Source of the DNA: Temnopleurus reevesii
Lineage: Eukaryota; Echinodermata; Echinoidea; Temnopleuroida; Temnopleuridae
Assembly (NCBI GenBank): GCA_036244855.1
Contig: BQKZ01000051.1
Location: 107,807-171,806, forward strand
DNA: 64,000 nt
Reading direction: 5' to 3'
The notes below the pieces were generated by a model. The model was not told the DNA's origin, did no database searches, and worked only from the letters and a program-made list of their open reading frames with translations. This document shows positions 45,642-56,126 of the stretch, piece by piece. The number at the start of each line of letters is the position of its first letter. Position 1 is the first letter of the stretch. The position numbers and the translations under genes were made by a program.

Positions 45642-45825
45642 GCATCTATGCTATGCATCCTAGATTAGATATACCATATGAATACTAACAATGTTTCCAG
45701 GAAATCTTAAATACGATATATGTACTCCGTTTAGTCATTTAAGTATACTTTGATTTGGGAAAAGGAAATATAACAAGTTTGGTATCCATGAAGAGCTATG
45801 AGGCTAGAGTTCATAACTGCACAAC

Positions 45826-45937
45826 GTTGTTCAGTTGAGGACTCTGTGTTCTAATATCACATGCTTGTACACGTATCCTTGCCCTGAACACACAGGGGGT
45901 ACAACGCTCAACCACATAATTATTCTCACACTCCCCT
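45826..45937. repeat. FB-I half copy
   Basis: CAGTTGAGGACTCTGTGTTC, GAACACACAGGG and CGCTCAACCACATAAT match, in order, one arm of the palindrome at 58380-58640. Only one arm is present. Confidence 0.6.
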
Positions 45938-45944
45938 TTGATCG

Positions 45945-46208
45945 GTCATGTGTGGCTTAACCGGTCATGTGTGGCTCAGTGGTAGAGCGTCTGCCCCATG
46001 AACGGAAGGTTGTGGGTTCGATCCCCGGCCGGGTCATACCAAAGACCTAAAAAATGGGACCATCTGCCTTCTTGCCAGGCGCTCGGCATTTAAGAAAGGA
46101 GAAGGGTAATAATAACTTTATGTTATGCAGGGCCCGCTGGAAGAGCAGCTAACTTACAGCTGAATGTGGCTACCCTGGGTAAATAAAACATTATTGTTAT
46201 TATTGTTA
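45945..46208 (+). mobile_element. tRNA-derived SINE, family S2, with target-site duplication
   Basis: The head GTGTGGCTCAGTGGTAGAGC carries an A-box-like element. A CCCATGA anticodon-loop-like segment (CAT, as in tRNA-Met) and a perfect B box GGGTTCGATCCCCGGCC follow. The body (CTTGCCAGGCGCTCGGCATT, GCAGGGCCCGCTGGAAGAGC) ends TAAATAAAACATTATTGTTA. TTGATCG flanks it on both sides (45938-45944 and 46209-46215). The first ~18 bases of the head occur twice. It differs from S1 throughout, so it is a second SINE family rather than a functional tRNA gene. Confidence 0.8.
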
Positions 46209-46215
46209 TTGATCG

Positions 46216-46848
46216 CGCCACAGCTGTAATTATAACGTGATTAACTTTTTGCCAGTCGTGTTGGTGGATTCCAAAGGAATATAACACTGAAATCATCCAA
46301 TTTTATTTTATAGGCTCTTACCTTTCCAAAGATACCACATTTAACAAATATTTAGATTTAACCTATAAATGTCAGCTTTAAGAATTAAAAGGTCGGAAAA
46401 GCGGCAACTGAAAAAAACACACGATTAGATAAAAAAAAAAAATACGTAATATCCAACCTTAAGTGTTTGATCAACATTTTGAAATAAAAATGAACCATTT
46501 GGAAAGGTTGTCACTACTTTATTCTTTTCAAATGTTGAGATTTAGCGTGCATTAACTGTAGAATTATATAACATAATAAATTGTCCAAATGTAGCTGTTA
46601 AAGTATAGAATTTGACTTTTATTAGTTACAGTTTGCACCCTTTGTGCATTTTATGTTCTTAAGAATGTAGGTCAAAAGTGCGCAATATTTCACCTTTTAG
46701 AAGTTTGACGCATATTGCACCCTTTTGCTCCTTTTTTTTTTGGTGTGCATCGATCTTAGGGGCGTATGCTTGACGTACTCCAGTGATGGCATACTAACTA
46801 TTTTCACTTTTTCGATCTCACCAGGTGAAAAATGGCGGATCAACGAAA
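46216..46848. other. AT-rich DNA, no feature recognised
   Basis: ATTTCACCTTTTAGAAGTTTG...GCACCCTTTTG near 46690-46730 weakly resembles 55015-55060 (GCACCTTTTCAAGTTTGG...), a possible short dispersed repeat. Nothing else is recognised. Confidence 0.35.
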
Positions 46849-46990
46849 AGGCAATGGTTTGATTGATTGATTAATTTTATCTCCATTTTAGTACAACGAA
46901 AGATATAATGAAATTTAGATTTGTACAGTTTCAAGTAAACATAGATTGAAAAAAACTACAAAGAAAAAAAAGGGGAGAGAGGCATTTTTA
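46849..46990 (-). mobile_element. Non-LTR retroelement 3' end (5' truncated)
   Basis: GGTTTGATTGATTGATTAAT followed by TTTTATCTCCATTTTAGT is the reverse of a LINE-type tail with a TCAA-type microsatellite. No coding portion remains. Confidence 0.45.
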
Positions 46991-47067
46991 TACATGAGTG
47001 GGTTTAAATGACATGGTATTCATGGTGTCGGAATGATAGGGTGTTCAGGTAAACCTAGTTTTGGTAC

Positions 47068-47205
47068 GCAGGGGCGGATCTAGCTTTTTTCCAAGGGGGG
47101 GGGGGTTGAGCCAACGACGATGCGGAGCATCGTCCACGAACCGCGAAGCGGCGAGCCGATTTTTCTGCTATTTTGAACCCCTGTAAATGATGTTATCCTG
47201 CCATC
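47068..47205 (+). repeat. Candidate DNA-transposon terminus
   Basis: TACGCAGGGGCGGATCTAGC is followed by a 10-G run and by CGATGCGGAGCATCGTCC and GCGAAGCGGCGAGCC. CAGGGGCGGATC-type starts are widespread as ends of DNA transposons in animals (general knowledge). Its other end was not found; the single N at 47212 lies just beyond. Confidence 0.4.
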
Positions 47206-47904
47206 TACTAANGCAGGTATGCATGTAGACGAGGTCAATATAATTTCGCCCACTTTCTTATACAATCACTACTACAAAATTAGCTTCGTGCTGGAGTGGG
47301 GATCATCGTTTGTCACTGTTAATTCACCAGACTCAAGTGTGTGATTGGTCGAGTGTAATCACGTGATATTGCATTCGTTTCAATTCAAACTGATGCCGTG
47401 GCGTGACGCGTTAACGTTTGACAGATATGCCGACTGTTCCGACATTTTGCATTAGGTAAAATTTAAATAACAAACAGAAGGACAGGACTAATTAAAACAT
47501 GAAATTATTAAGATCAAGAGGAGGTAACACAATAACTATACTCTCATTCTTTCATGTGTAAAACAAAAGCCTTGAATTCACATAGAAAATTACATTCAGG
47601 AATGTTACGACACAGTTGGCGTCTCCAGTTTTATATCAATGGCTCTGTTGACTCATTGATTACCAAAAGAGTAAATGAAAGGAATTTTCAGTTTAATTTT
47701 CACAGGTATATTTGTGATATATTACCTCGACAAATCTTTAGTGGTGTGTAGTTTTAAAATATTCAATATTGGATTGTGCATCAGGTTTGCACATTTCCTT
47801 TTTTAGGATATTATTTATCATGTTATATTTTTTCTGATAGATTTACTTCTCACGATTATAATCTTTTTTTAAATAATTAAGTCGATCACTAATCTGATGC
47901 TCCT
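47206..47904. other. AT-rich DNA, contains single-N join at 47212
   Basis: No supported feature. The plus-strand frame at 47554-47751 has no recognisable domain. Confidence 0.4.
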
Positions 47905-48022
47905 TTGAAGTGCTATGTAAATTGGAACCGGCTTGTAATTGCTGTGTCCGCACAGTTCAATCACAGCGTACGGTCCTTTGATCCATGACCCACTTTATTT
48001 TGCGTAAAGAGTTTATATCGTG
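47905..48022 (+). repeat. MITE-D copy 7, left end degraded
   Basis: GGAACCGGCTTGTAATTGCT, GTGTCCGCACAGTTCAATCA and ACTTTATTTTGCGTAAAGAG + TTTATATCGTGT match the nested copy at 13204-13358. Confidence 0.65.
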
Positions 48023-48275
48023 TCACTATTGGATTCAAATTCATGCACGTTTCTTACACCATCGAGCGTAATTAATCGGTGTTCCTTAAACCAGCTGGTA
48101 TGAATTGAACTACAAAGCTGATAATTCAGTTTGCATACATTACATGTTGCTATGTCTGCCAAGCCTTTAGCAAGTTTTGGGGTCGTCAATACCCTTGTTG
48201 ATTGGTCTTCATTCAAGGAGGCACACATAATTTCTCCTTCACATTTTGTCTACAAGTTTAATTCAAGTTGACTGT

Positions 48276-48411
48276 TAAGCCCCGGTCACATAAGATCCCG
48301 GAAGCAACACGATTCACCCCGACTCGTTGTTCAGAGGCAGTTAACTGTGAATTAACAAAGAGTCGGGGGGAATCGTGTTGCTTCCGGGGTCCTATGTGAC
48401 CGGGGCTTTAA
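48276..48411 (+). repeat. HP-A hairpin element, copy 3
   Basis: Same orientation as copies 1 and 2. The outer left arm has CATAAGATCCCGG instead of CATAGGACCCCGG. The arms otherwise pair along nearly their full length. Confidence 0.85.
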
Positions 48412-48592
48412 GGATTTGGTTTACCATTTAGCAAGGCGCTTGCTAGAGACAATAGTATAAAGCGTCATGTGAATTTTGTAATTGTTTCTTCTATTGATGT
48501 AATATTGTCATTTTTTTTAATTTTTTTTTTATCTTGTAATCTTTTTTTTTTGTAATATATATAGCTTTAATTTCTTGTCAGAAAATCCCGAC

Positions 48593-48728
48593 TAAAGCCC
48601 CGGTCACATAGGACCCCAGAAGCAACACGATTCACCCCGACTCTTTGTTAATTCACAACTAACTGCCTCAGAACAACGAGTCGGGGTGAATCGTGCTGCT
48701 TCCGGGGTCCTATGTGACCGGGGCTTAA
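48593..48728 (-). repeat. HP-A hairpin element, copy 4
   Basis: Opposite orientation to copy 3 and only 181 bp away, so the two complete hairpins themselves form a larger inverted pair. The centre reads GTTAATTCACAACTAACTG. Confidence 0.85.
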
Positions 48729-49027
48729 GATCGAGCCTGGACACAAAAATTTAATTCCACCTTTATTTGCACCTTTAGTTAAGAATCATAATTATACAAA
48801 ATGGCACCATCATTAGCATGTGCATCAAATACCATCACCATGAGTATATACGTTAAAGCTATTGTGTTGGAAACATTAACTCCATGTGATAAGGTCAAGC
48901 CCGGGCGACCGTTTTTCATTCAATGGAACCCCCGGGATCTTGCTATTATACCGTATACGGCTCTTACACAAATAACATACGCAATTGTGTGAAATGAATT
49001 TGCTCCTAGGGGCCTTTCTCGACCGTT

Positions 49028-49282
49028 TTAAAAGCCAACTCACACCTTTGCATTGTTTAGCCTCCGTCGGCACAGCATTTTTTGAAAATTAAAAACGCTT
49101 CCCAAGCGCGCAGTATACTCTAGTCCGACGATGGATTGATGCTCGGCCTACGCTCAAGGAGCGTTCGACGAACGTTAGTCCAACATATGACCTACGGCTT
49201 TGTGCGTCAGGGGAGCGTTTTCAGTGGTCAAAAACGCTGGGCCGACGCAGGTTAAAAACGCAAAGATGTGAGTTGGCCTTTA
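49028..49282. repeat. MITE-B copy 3 (intact)
   Basis: Ends AAAGCCAACTCACACCTTTG and the inverted CAAAGATGTGAGTTGGCCTT. Internal GGAGCGTTCGACGAACGTTA. Total ~255 bp and nearly palindromic. Confidence 0.75.
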
Positions 49283-49454
49283 CCATTGAAGCTCCGTAGA
49301 TTTTTTTCAGATTATAGAATTGGTATTATTGATCTATACTAAGATGCTACAAAAACTGCAAATATGAATAAGAGTTTAAAAATAGAACGTTCTACAAAAC
49401 ACATACAGCTTACTGCATAGCTCATATCCTGATATAGACATTCACTCTCACCAG

Positions 49455-49615
49455 CGAATCTGGCATTTTGAGGAATAAATATTCTTGCCAGGTACCCATT
49501 CTCGTCACCTGGTTTGAGTGTAGCATAATGTGGATGGATTTTCTTGCTGGAGGAAATTAATGCCGTAGGTGGGATTCGAACCTACAACTCTCCAGTTAAA
49601 ATGTTAAAGTCGGAA
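49455..49615 (-). mobile_element. SINE S1, truncated, minus strand
   Basis: On the minus strand: a B-box region GTAGGTTCGAATCCCACCTA, then CCTCCAGCAAGAAAATCC and ACCTGGCAAGAATATTTATT. Both the A-box end and the (ATT)n tail are missing. Confidence 0.7.
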
Positions 49616-50736
49616 TGACGTTTTGAATCCGCTTAACCCATGTTTCTGATCATCTTGAAATGTTACTAACAATATTTGAAAATATGATACTGTAAATTGA
49701 AATATACCCAAAGAAAAAAAATAAATCAGTACTCAGAAAGCAAAGATCTTGCTCTCTGAATCTCAATTGAATCCAGTTTTATTCGAAGGATCGGAATTAT
49801 GAATCAAGCACTAGCTAAATTTTATTTCGACTCTCGGCATTGCTTTTGTATCCAGGTTCCTAAAATTACGCTCGGTGCCAGGCAAAGCATGTCGGGATCA
49901 ATAATTGTGCACTGAATACAATCATTTCCCGATATGATAATAATATTGAAGTTATAAATATGCGACGCAATTGCGGGGGCGGTTACATCGAATCCCTTCG
50001 ATAGTAAATTCACCGCTAACCCATATCATATTCCACTCACAATTGTAGTCGTCGGTGTTTTGTGCAATACAACTCGAGGATGGTAGGAAAAGTGAATCTA
50101 TGAAGCCAACTTAGGTCATTCGAAACCTTGTAATTAACGCGAAATGTAAAGGAACGCGGAACACTGACGTAACATATCTCAATCCAGGGTAGCCTATACG
50201 TTAGCTCGATTGAAATAACAAATCGTTAGAAACCATTCATATTTTGAACTACCACTACCACACGTCACAATAAAAGAAATATTGGGGAAACATTTGAAGT
50301 GCAGCATGAACTCTTTAAAGGCTAAATTCTTGCTTTAAAAAATCAATAAGTCTTGCACACATGAACCCAACGAAATATCAAAATTGTGACATCATATGTC
50401 ATATTCACTTGATATTTGTGACGAAAAACACTTTTAATTGGAGTGATATATTTGTCCATACTTGTTTTCATAGAGATGGGAAAGTTTTGGAAAGGACTTT
50501 TGTATGCTCTATGATATTTGAAACCAATTGATTTTATAGTATGACATCATTCGGCAGTTTTTTAGCTCAAAGATGACGAAAGCTAAAAATTAATCTGCAA
50601 ATTTTCTTTTTGCATATTTATACCCAATATAATTAATTTGATAATATGTACCAGTGATGTTTACGTCTTCATATGTGTTGCTTTTTTTCATTATCTTTAT
50701 TCCTCTAGGCGGACAGTTTGATAGATTTTTGTATTT
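49616..50736. other. AT-rich DNA, no feature recognised
   Basis: No supported feature. Confidence 0.4.
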
Positions 50737-51005
50737 TGTAATAATAATAATAATACATAATAATAATAATATTAATAATACAAATAATTAGAAAAAATTA
50801 TATAGCGCAGTCACTATATGGGTATACTCTACTGCGCTGTGATGTTAGGGTCTGTGGATATTGTTACAAAAAAATGATGCATAAAGGTACAAGATATTAT
50901 TGAAAAGCATTGAGAAACAAATGAGTTTTTAAAAACAACTACAGATGGAGATGATCTTATTTATATTAGTAATTTGTTCCAAAGGTTTGGAGCAGCAAAG
51001 CTGAA
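50737..51005 (-). repeat. Dispersed repeat with (AAT)n edge
   Basis: An (AAT)n stretch is followed by TATATAGCGCAGTCACTATA and TGGGTATACTCTACTGCGCT. The latter recurs in the tail of the SINE at about 63551-63580. The inner AAATGAGTTTTTAAAAACAA and TTTGGAGCAGCAAAGCTGAA words look like an old mobile-element body; the class cannot be assigned. Confidence 0.45.
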
Positions 51006-51572
51006 GGCGCAGTCACCAGGGTCACCAAGCGTAAATTTTGAGCAAATTATTGCACTCCATTTTTTATATATTGATTTTCTGCCCGGTTAAAAAAACACAA
51101 GTTGGAGTGATGCGTAACCATGGTAATACTGTGCAGAAAATGTGAAATATTAATCAGTTTGGTCATGGGGTATCGAGCGCAACCTTGTCTTTATGATCGA
51201 TGTAGTACTCTGCAATCCAAATGATTTTAAATCGTCCGTAAAAGGTTTGACTGCAACCTTTCACACAAATTATGATGAAGAATACCAACTTGTTTGTACA
51301 GATTACGTTAAACATGAGTTAAATACCACCACCATTAATCTTTGGACTATCCAATAACAGTATGATTGCAATTTGTTTGGTTAATTCAAGAGTCTTTGAA
51401 ACCGAAGCGCATTGATTTCTATAATTTCAGGGAAAAAAACACGAAATAATCATGAAAGATACAACCACGATATTTTAGAGAAAATTTGTAAATGAGTTCT
51501 TAATTACTGTACGCTATAATGGTAAATATTCCATACGATTTTAATGACATAAATTTAAAGTTAATGCCATGT

Positions 51573-51790
51573 CTTAAGTCCACCTATGCGTTTTAGGCAT
51601 GCGTAAGCCCAGCTTTTTTGAAAATTCAAAACGCTCCCCGAGCGCACAGGCTTCGCGGATCAGTCGATGGACCTACGTTTGTCCTACGCTCGAAGAGCGT
51701 ACGCCAATTGTCTATCCACCGTATGACCCGCGAGTCTGTGCGTAAAACGATTGGTCGATGTATAAGCCAAAACGCAAAGTTTCTAGTCGG
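51573..51790. repeat. MITE-B copy 4 (diverged)
   Basis: TTAAGTCCACCTATGCGTTT at the left, AAAACGCTCCCCGAGCGCAC, and an inverted right part AAGCCAAAACGCAAAG. The terminal repeats are eroded. Confidence 0.6.
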
Positions 51791-51814
51791 TATTTAAAGT
51801 ACGCAGATAAAAAA

Positions 51815-51900
51815 CTGGCATGGGTAGGACTCGAACCGCAAACCTCTCGTAGAATTGCATTAGCCGTTTCCAATACTCCACGATGTCGCGACGCTTACAC
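51815..51900 (-). mobile_element. tRNA-like SINE head remnant
   Basis: On the minus strand GCGGTTCGAGTCCTACCCAT is a B box followed by an acceptor-like end similar to S1. The region upstream is too diverged to align to an A box with certainty. Confidence 0.4.
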
Positions 51901-52415
51901 TAAACAAAACGGTTGCGAACCGTATGAACTCCTAGATCAGCCTAAATAGTTTGAGTATCAAAGGGTATTTGTTTGAGCCCCCGATCTATCTGGTTCAATT
52001 GTCGCCGCGCTCTACCTGATCATGTTGATACTAACAAAAAATAAAGCCCTTTTGTGCAGTGGTCTGAAAAGCGCCATGAAATTGTGCACACTTACTATAT
52101 AGATAAAAACTATAATATGCTTTCAACCATGAGTAAATACGACTGATATTGAAATAGTTCAGTGCTTATTGGATTTTTGTTTTACAACACAAAATATAAA
52201 ATGGATTCTACTTAGGTAATTGATTTGCGACATCTAAATCTTTATATTTATATTTTAGTAATTAAACTAATCAAATATTCATTACATAACGAAACAAAAG
52301 AGTGCGTTAATGGCCGGGGTAAGAGATTAGATTGAAAGTGCAAACATAGGTAATAATATTTTTTCTATGTATATAGCGTCTTATCATGCCTACGACTACC
52401 CCGTGCACTTTCAAT
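51901..52415. other. No feature recognised
   Basis: No supported feature. Confidence 0.4.
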
Positions 52416-52703
52416 GGAGGCGTCGTGGTGTAGTGGTTCTGACTCTCGCCTTTAGGACTCTTGTCTTTCAACCCGAGGGTCGTAGGTTCGAATCCTACCC
52501 ATGGCGTCAATTTCCTTCAGCAAGAAATTCATCCACATTGTGCTGCACTCAACCCAGATGAGGTGAAAGGGTAACTGGTAGAAACATTTATTCCTTGAAA
52601 TGGTATGTGCGCTGGTGTACGCTGGGCTAAAGCCAGGGTACTAATAATGCAAAGCGCCCTGAGCACTCTGCAGAGTGGATACATGCGCTATATAAATTGC
52701 ATC

Positions 52704-52745
<42 letters not shown>

Positions 52746-52747
52746 CA

Positions 52748-52778
<31 letters not shown>

Positions 52779-52784
52779 TAATTT
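52416..52784 (+). mobile_element. SINE S1 with an internal duplication in the tRNA-like head
   Basis: This is a full S1 element with a long (ATT)n tail. Its head is longer than in other copies: CTCTCGCCTTT is followed by AGGACTCTTGTCTTTCAAC, so the anticodon-arm region has been partly duplicated, moving the A and B boxes farther apart. The rest of the element (GGTCGTAGGTTCGAATCC, GCCAGGGTACTAATAAT, CGCTATATAAATTGCATCT) is standard. Confidence 0.85.
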
Positions 52785-54608
52785 TACCTGGTCACTAGAT
52801 GGCAATTCAAGCCTAAAGGAGGCCATTCAGGCTAAAATTCATCAGATAGTGCGTTTCTGTTTCCTACATGGTCCCCAATTAAACCTGGGTAGAATGCAGC
52901 TTTACCCAAATTAACACCATGGTTAAGACTCGAGCCGCAAAGGGTGCACATATTCGGGAATACAAATTGCAAGCTGCGGCAAAACTCGAAAAGGTTAAAT
53001 GACTTTTTTTTTCATATATACGCTTAGCAAATATGGTACTAAAAGCAGAGTGCGAACTATCGAAAAAAATATTGAAAAGAAACCATCACTCAATCGAATG
53101 AACACTCTGTATATTTGTAAGCAAGCAAAAGGAATATGAAACGGTGATATCCCCGTGGGTTAACGGATTCTTTCGAATTTGAATGAAAAGACAGTTAAAA
53201 GTCATGCTATAATCGCGATTTGGGCCGGAAAATCCTATATTTAAATCGTCATCGTTAATGCATTGGATAACGGCATGAGCAGGTATAATAAAGATAGAAA
53301 AACGCACACAAAGCCAAGCGATCTCACATCCTCAAAGACTCGGGTTCCTCAGAGCAAATCACAGAATACAAAATCATACATTTTGTGGCTTCAATTTCAC
53401 CAAATAGGTGTGACATTGCACAAAAGGTGGGACAGTGTTGAATTTAATCGCCTCGTTACATCTTTATTCATAAGAGTCTGGCAAATTGCTGATTGGAAAT
53501 ACTTTTTTTTTGTTATGATTGCATGTTTTCATGCCGGTTTATTATCTATGGAGTATGTTTTTGAGGTCGAGTATTTAGATATTGATTTTTTCCCTACTCA
53601 GGAAACACATAATTTTCAAGAATCATATTTTTCAAGGCCCTTATTTAGTTCGAACTTTGATTCAAGACAAATTTGTATGTTACGAATGTCATTTCCTATG
53701 TTCAGATAATAATGAAGTAACCATGACAACTGCCCTCGTTTATTGTGAGTTTATTAAAGGGATAGAATAAAGTCACCACTAACGGTCTCGGAGTTTGGAA
53801 CCATATAATCTTTATCTGTTCTGTTGCCATGGCATAATTGACATAGTTTTAAAGAGCTTTTACGAATTTCAAAGTTATCTAGTTGAAGATGTATCAAATC
53901 GCATCATTAAATGAAATTGGTTTAATCACAATCACAATCGACATAATATCAAAGAAAATGTTTGTATTATACAGCGAGATGATGATTATCCTTATAATGT
54001 ACAAAAACATCTAAAAAAAGAACATTTCGCCCGTGTTTTCACGAAGTGTCGGGAGCCAGAGTGTACTGGTACACAACGCGAGTTAGAAATCCATGGAAAC
54101 GCGTCATTCTATTATGTCTATAGAATTAACACGTCGTTTACTAGGGTGTCCTTTGAATTGGCGCTATGTCGGGATTTATTTGTCTTCATGCAACAATACG
54201 ATTTCGCTCCCGTCGCTTCGTAAAAACACGGATGATTTTCTTTCTGACCAGCCCGTCCAATTCAACTGGGGTTGTTGTTTATTTGTCTGTTTGCTTGTAT
54301 TGTGTTATTGCTTGTGAAAAAAAAAAGAAAAAATTTATCCTGATTTCCAGTTTGCTAATGAAAAAATATATATAATGACGTCATCGTATAGGAAGACAAG
54401 TGGGTGTTGTTGAATGAATCGAAAATGAAATTCAGCAATAAACAGGTAAAACTATCCTTTTCGTGTCAAACTTGTTTTGCCAGAGAAAGAAAGAAAACAA
54501 ATGGGGATAATGGAGTATATCATTCAAATTTGAATATTTACTCCAGGAGGAGGAGAGTAAAAATGGCTACTAAACTTTAACGTCTCAATACGGAAGAAAT
54601 GGTCTCGC
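52785..54608. other. No feature recognised
   Basis: A 148-codon plus-strand frame at 53263-53709 has no recognisable domain. It lies in ordinary AT-rich DNA; I do not call it a gene. Confidence 0.4.
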
Positions 54609-54905
54609 CTTGGCGTATAATAGGGGTTCTGACTCTCGCCTTTCATGCACAGGTCCGCGGTTCAAGTCTCACCGATGGCGTTGATTTCCTTCAGCAAGAA
54701 ATTAATCCACAGTGTGCCGCACTCAACCGAGGTAAAGTGAATTGATAGTAAGTAGTAATACAATTCTTGAATTGCATAAGCGCCCTATAAGCTGCTTTTG
54801 CAAAAGGCAGAATGATAATACTGTATCATTATTGAAGCGCGCTTAGCGACTTCTAACAGAGGTAATTTAGCGAAATAAGAATTGCATATGATTATTATCA
54901 TTAGA
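54609..54905 (+). mobile_element. S1-related SINE (diverged, full length)
   Basis: Head GGTTCTGACTCTCGCCTTTC, B-box-like GCGGTTCAAGTCTCACCGAT, body TTCCTTCAGCAAGAAATTAA and CCGCACTCAACCGAGGT. The 3' part AGCGCGCTTAGCGACTTCTA matches the split element at 13070-13440, so these two define a subfamily distinct from the main S1 copies. Confidence 0.65.
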
Positions 54906-55156
54906 AGTTACCACTGGTTACTGTGGTTCGAACGCGCCGCATTAGAACCAACCAATCGATCGATTTGCCACTCTCCTCAAATTATTCGCTGACATTACAT
55001 AAAGATGGTAAAATATTGCACCTTTTCAAGTTTGGCCGTATATTACGCCTTTTGATGCGAAAATTTGAATTTACGAAAATTTGAATGTTTGCAAATATTT
55101 TTCAGAGTATGTGTGATCCTCATGCGTGCGAACGTCGAGCACTCGATTAAGGCCTT
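54906..55156. other. No feature recognised
   Basis: Weak similarity to about 46690 (GCACCTTTTCAAGTTTGG). Nothing else. Confidence 0.35.
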
Positions 55157-55284
55157 TAAGCCCCGGTCACATAGGGCTCCGGAAGCAACACGATTCACCC
55201 CGACTGGTGAGGCAGTTAACTGTGAATTAACAAAGAGTCGGGGTGAATCGTGTTGCTTCCGGGATCCTATGTGACCGGGGTTTG
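55157..55284 (+). repeat. HP-A hairpin element, copy 5
   Basis: Both arms are present, with ATAGGGCTCCGG in the left arm. The centre lacks the usual TTGTTCTGAG part (it reads CGACTGGTGAGGCAG), so the loop is shorter. Confidence 0.85.
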
Positions 55285-55337
55285 AAAATGGTTGGTCAAG
55301 CGTCTCCTCTCCGTATCTATGCCTGTACGGAGCATCA

Positions 55338-55386
55338 TGAAATGCAAGAGTGCGGCTCTAAACGCAACGGTGTGAGTCGACCTTTA
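55338..55386. repeat. MITE-B right-end remnant
   Basis: CTAAACGCAACGGTGTGAGT followed by CGACCTTTAT is the right terminus of MITE-B. GATTAAGGCC just left of HP-A copy 5 resembles the left terminus, so HP-A may have inserted into a MITE-B copy. Confidence 0.45.
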
Positions 55387-55999
55387 TGCGTGCTAGGATG
55401 TCTTTAGAAGCAACAAACAAACAAAAAATCGTTTATTCTTTTTATGTGCTCACGTGTACTTATCTCTAAGAAATTAACCTTGTCACCGTTAATTCAGAAT
55501 TTAAGTACTGTTTTTGTCAAAGCTAATGACATATTTTGTCTCCTGGATCCAAAATCTATTAAATATAATGAAATTTCACTCATGATCTCCTTGTAAAGTA
55601 ATTGCATTGTCTCTGCAATTCCAAGTAAATTTTGATTACTTCATCTTCTGCATATAGGTACAGAGTCATACCATTTTGTTTTACGATATTATGCAGCAGC
55701 TAAAAGATTATTGCATGATAAGGCCTCCCCCATCCCCCACCCTTTAAAAGAAAAGAAGAAATGTTTGTACAGCCGTAAGTGCCATTTCTGACTAAATTTT
55801 TCTTATACAATTAATGTTTTTTCTTTTAACAATTGATCAATTCATGATGAAATGATGCCTAAAAGGGGGTGAAAGGCAACACATCACATGAATATTTTGA
55901 GGTCATATTTCACATGTTTATTGATAATCTTACTGAAATTATGCAATTTTATGAAAAAAAAAGAACTGAACATTCCCAGTACGACCATTTTTAGAGGAT
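55387..55999. other. AT-rich DNA, no feature recognised
   Basis: No supported feature. Confidence 0.4.
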
Positions 56000-56126
56000 C
56001 GGTCGATAGGACCCCGGAAGCAACACGATTCATCCCGACTCTTTGTTAATTCACAGTAAACTGCCTCAGAACAACGAGTCGGTGTGAATCGTGTTGCTTC
56101 CGGGGTCCTGTGTGACCGGGGCTTTA
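56000..56126 (-). repeat. HP-A hairpin element, copy 6, left end clipped
   Basis: The outermost left bases (CCCCGGTCACA) are replaced by GGATCGGTCG, while the right end is complete (CTGTGTGACCGGGGCTTTA). The inner arms pair well. Confidence 0.8.

Noticed and set aside
45961..46036. A tRNA-Met gene
   Set aside because: The anticodon stem is imperfect and the sequence continues into a retroposon body bounded by a target-site duplication.
53263..53709. 148-codon plus-strand frame
   Set aside because: No recognisable domain, no G+C or codon shift from the AT-rich background, and no convincing splice sites.
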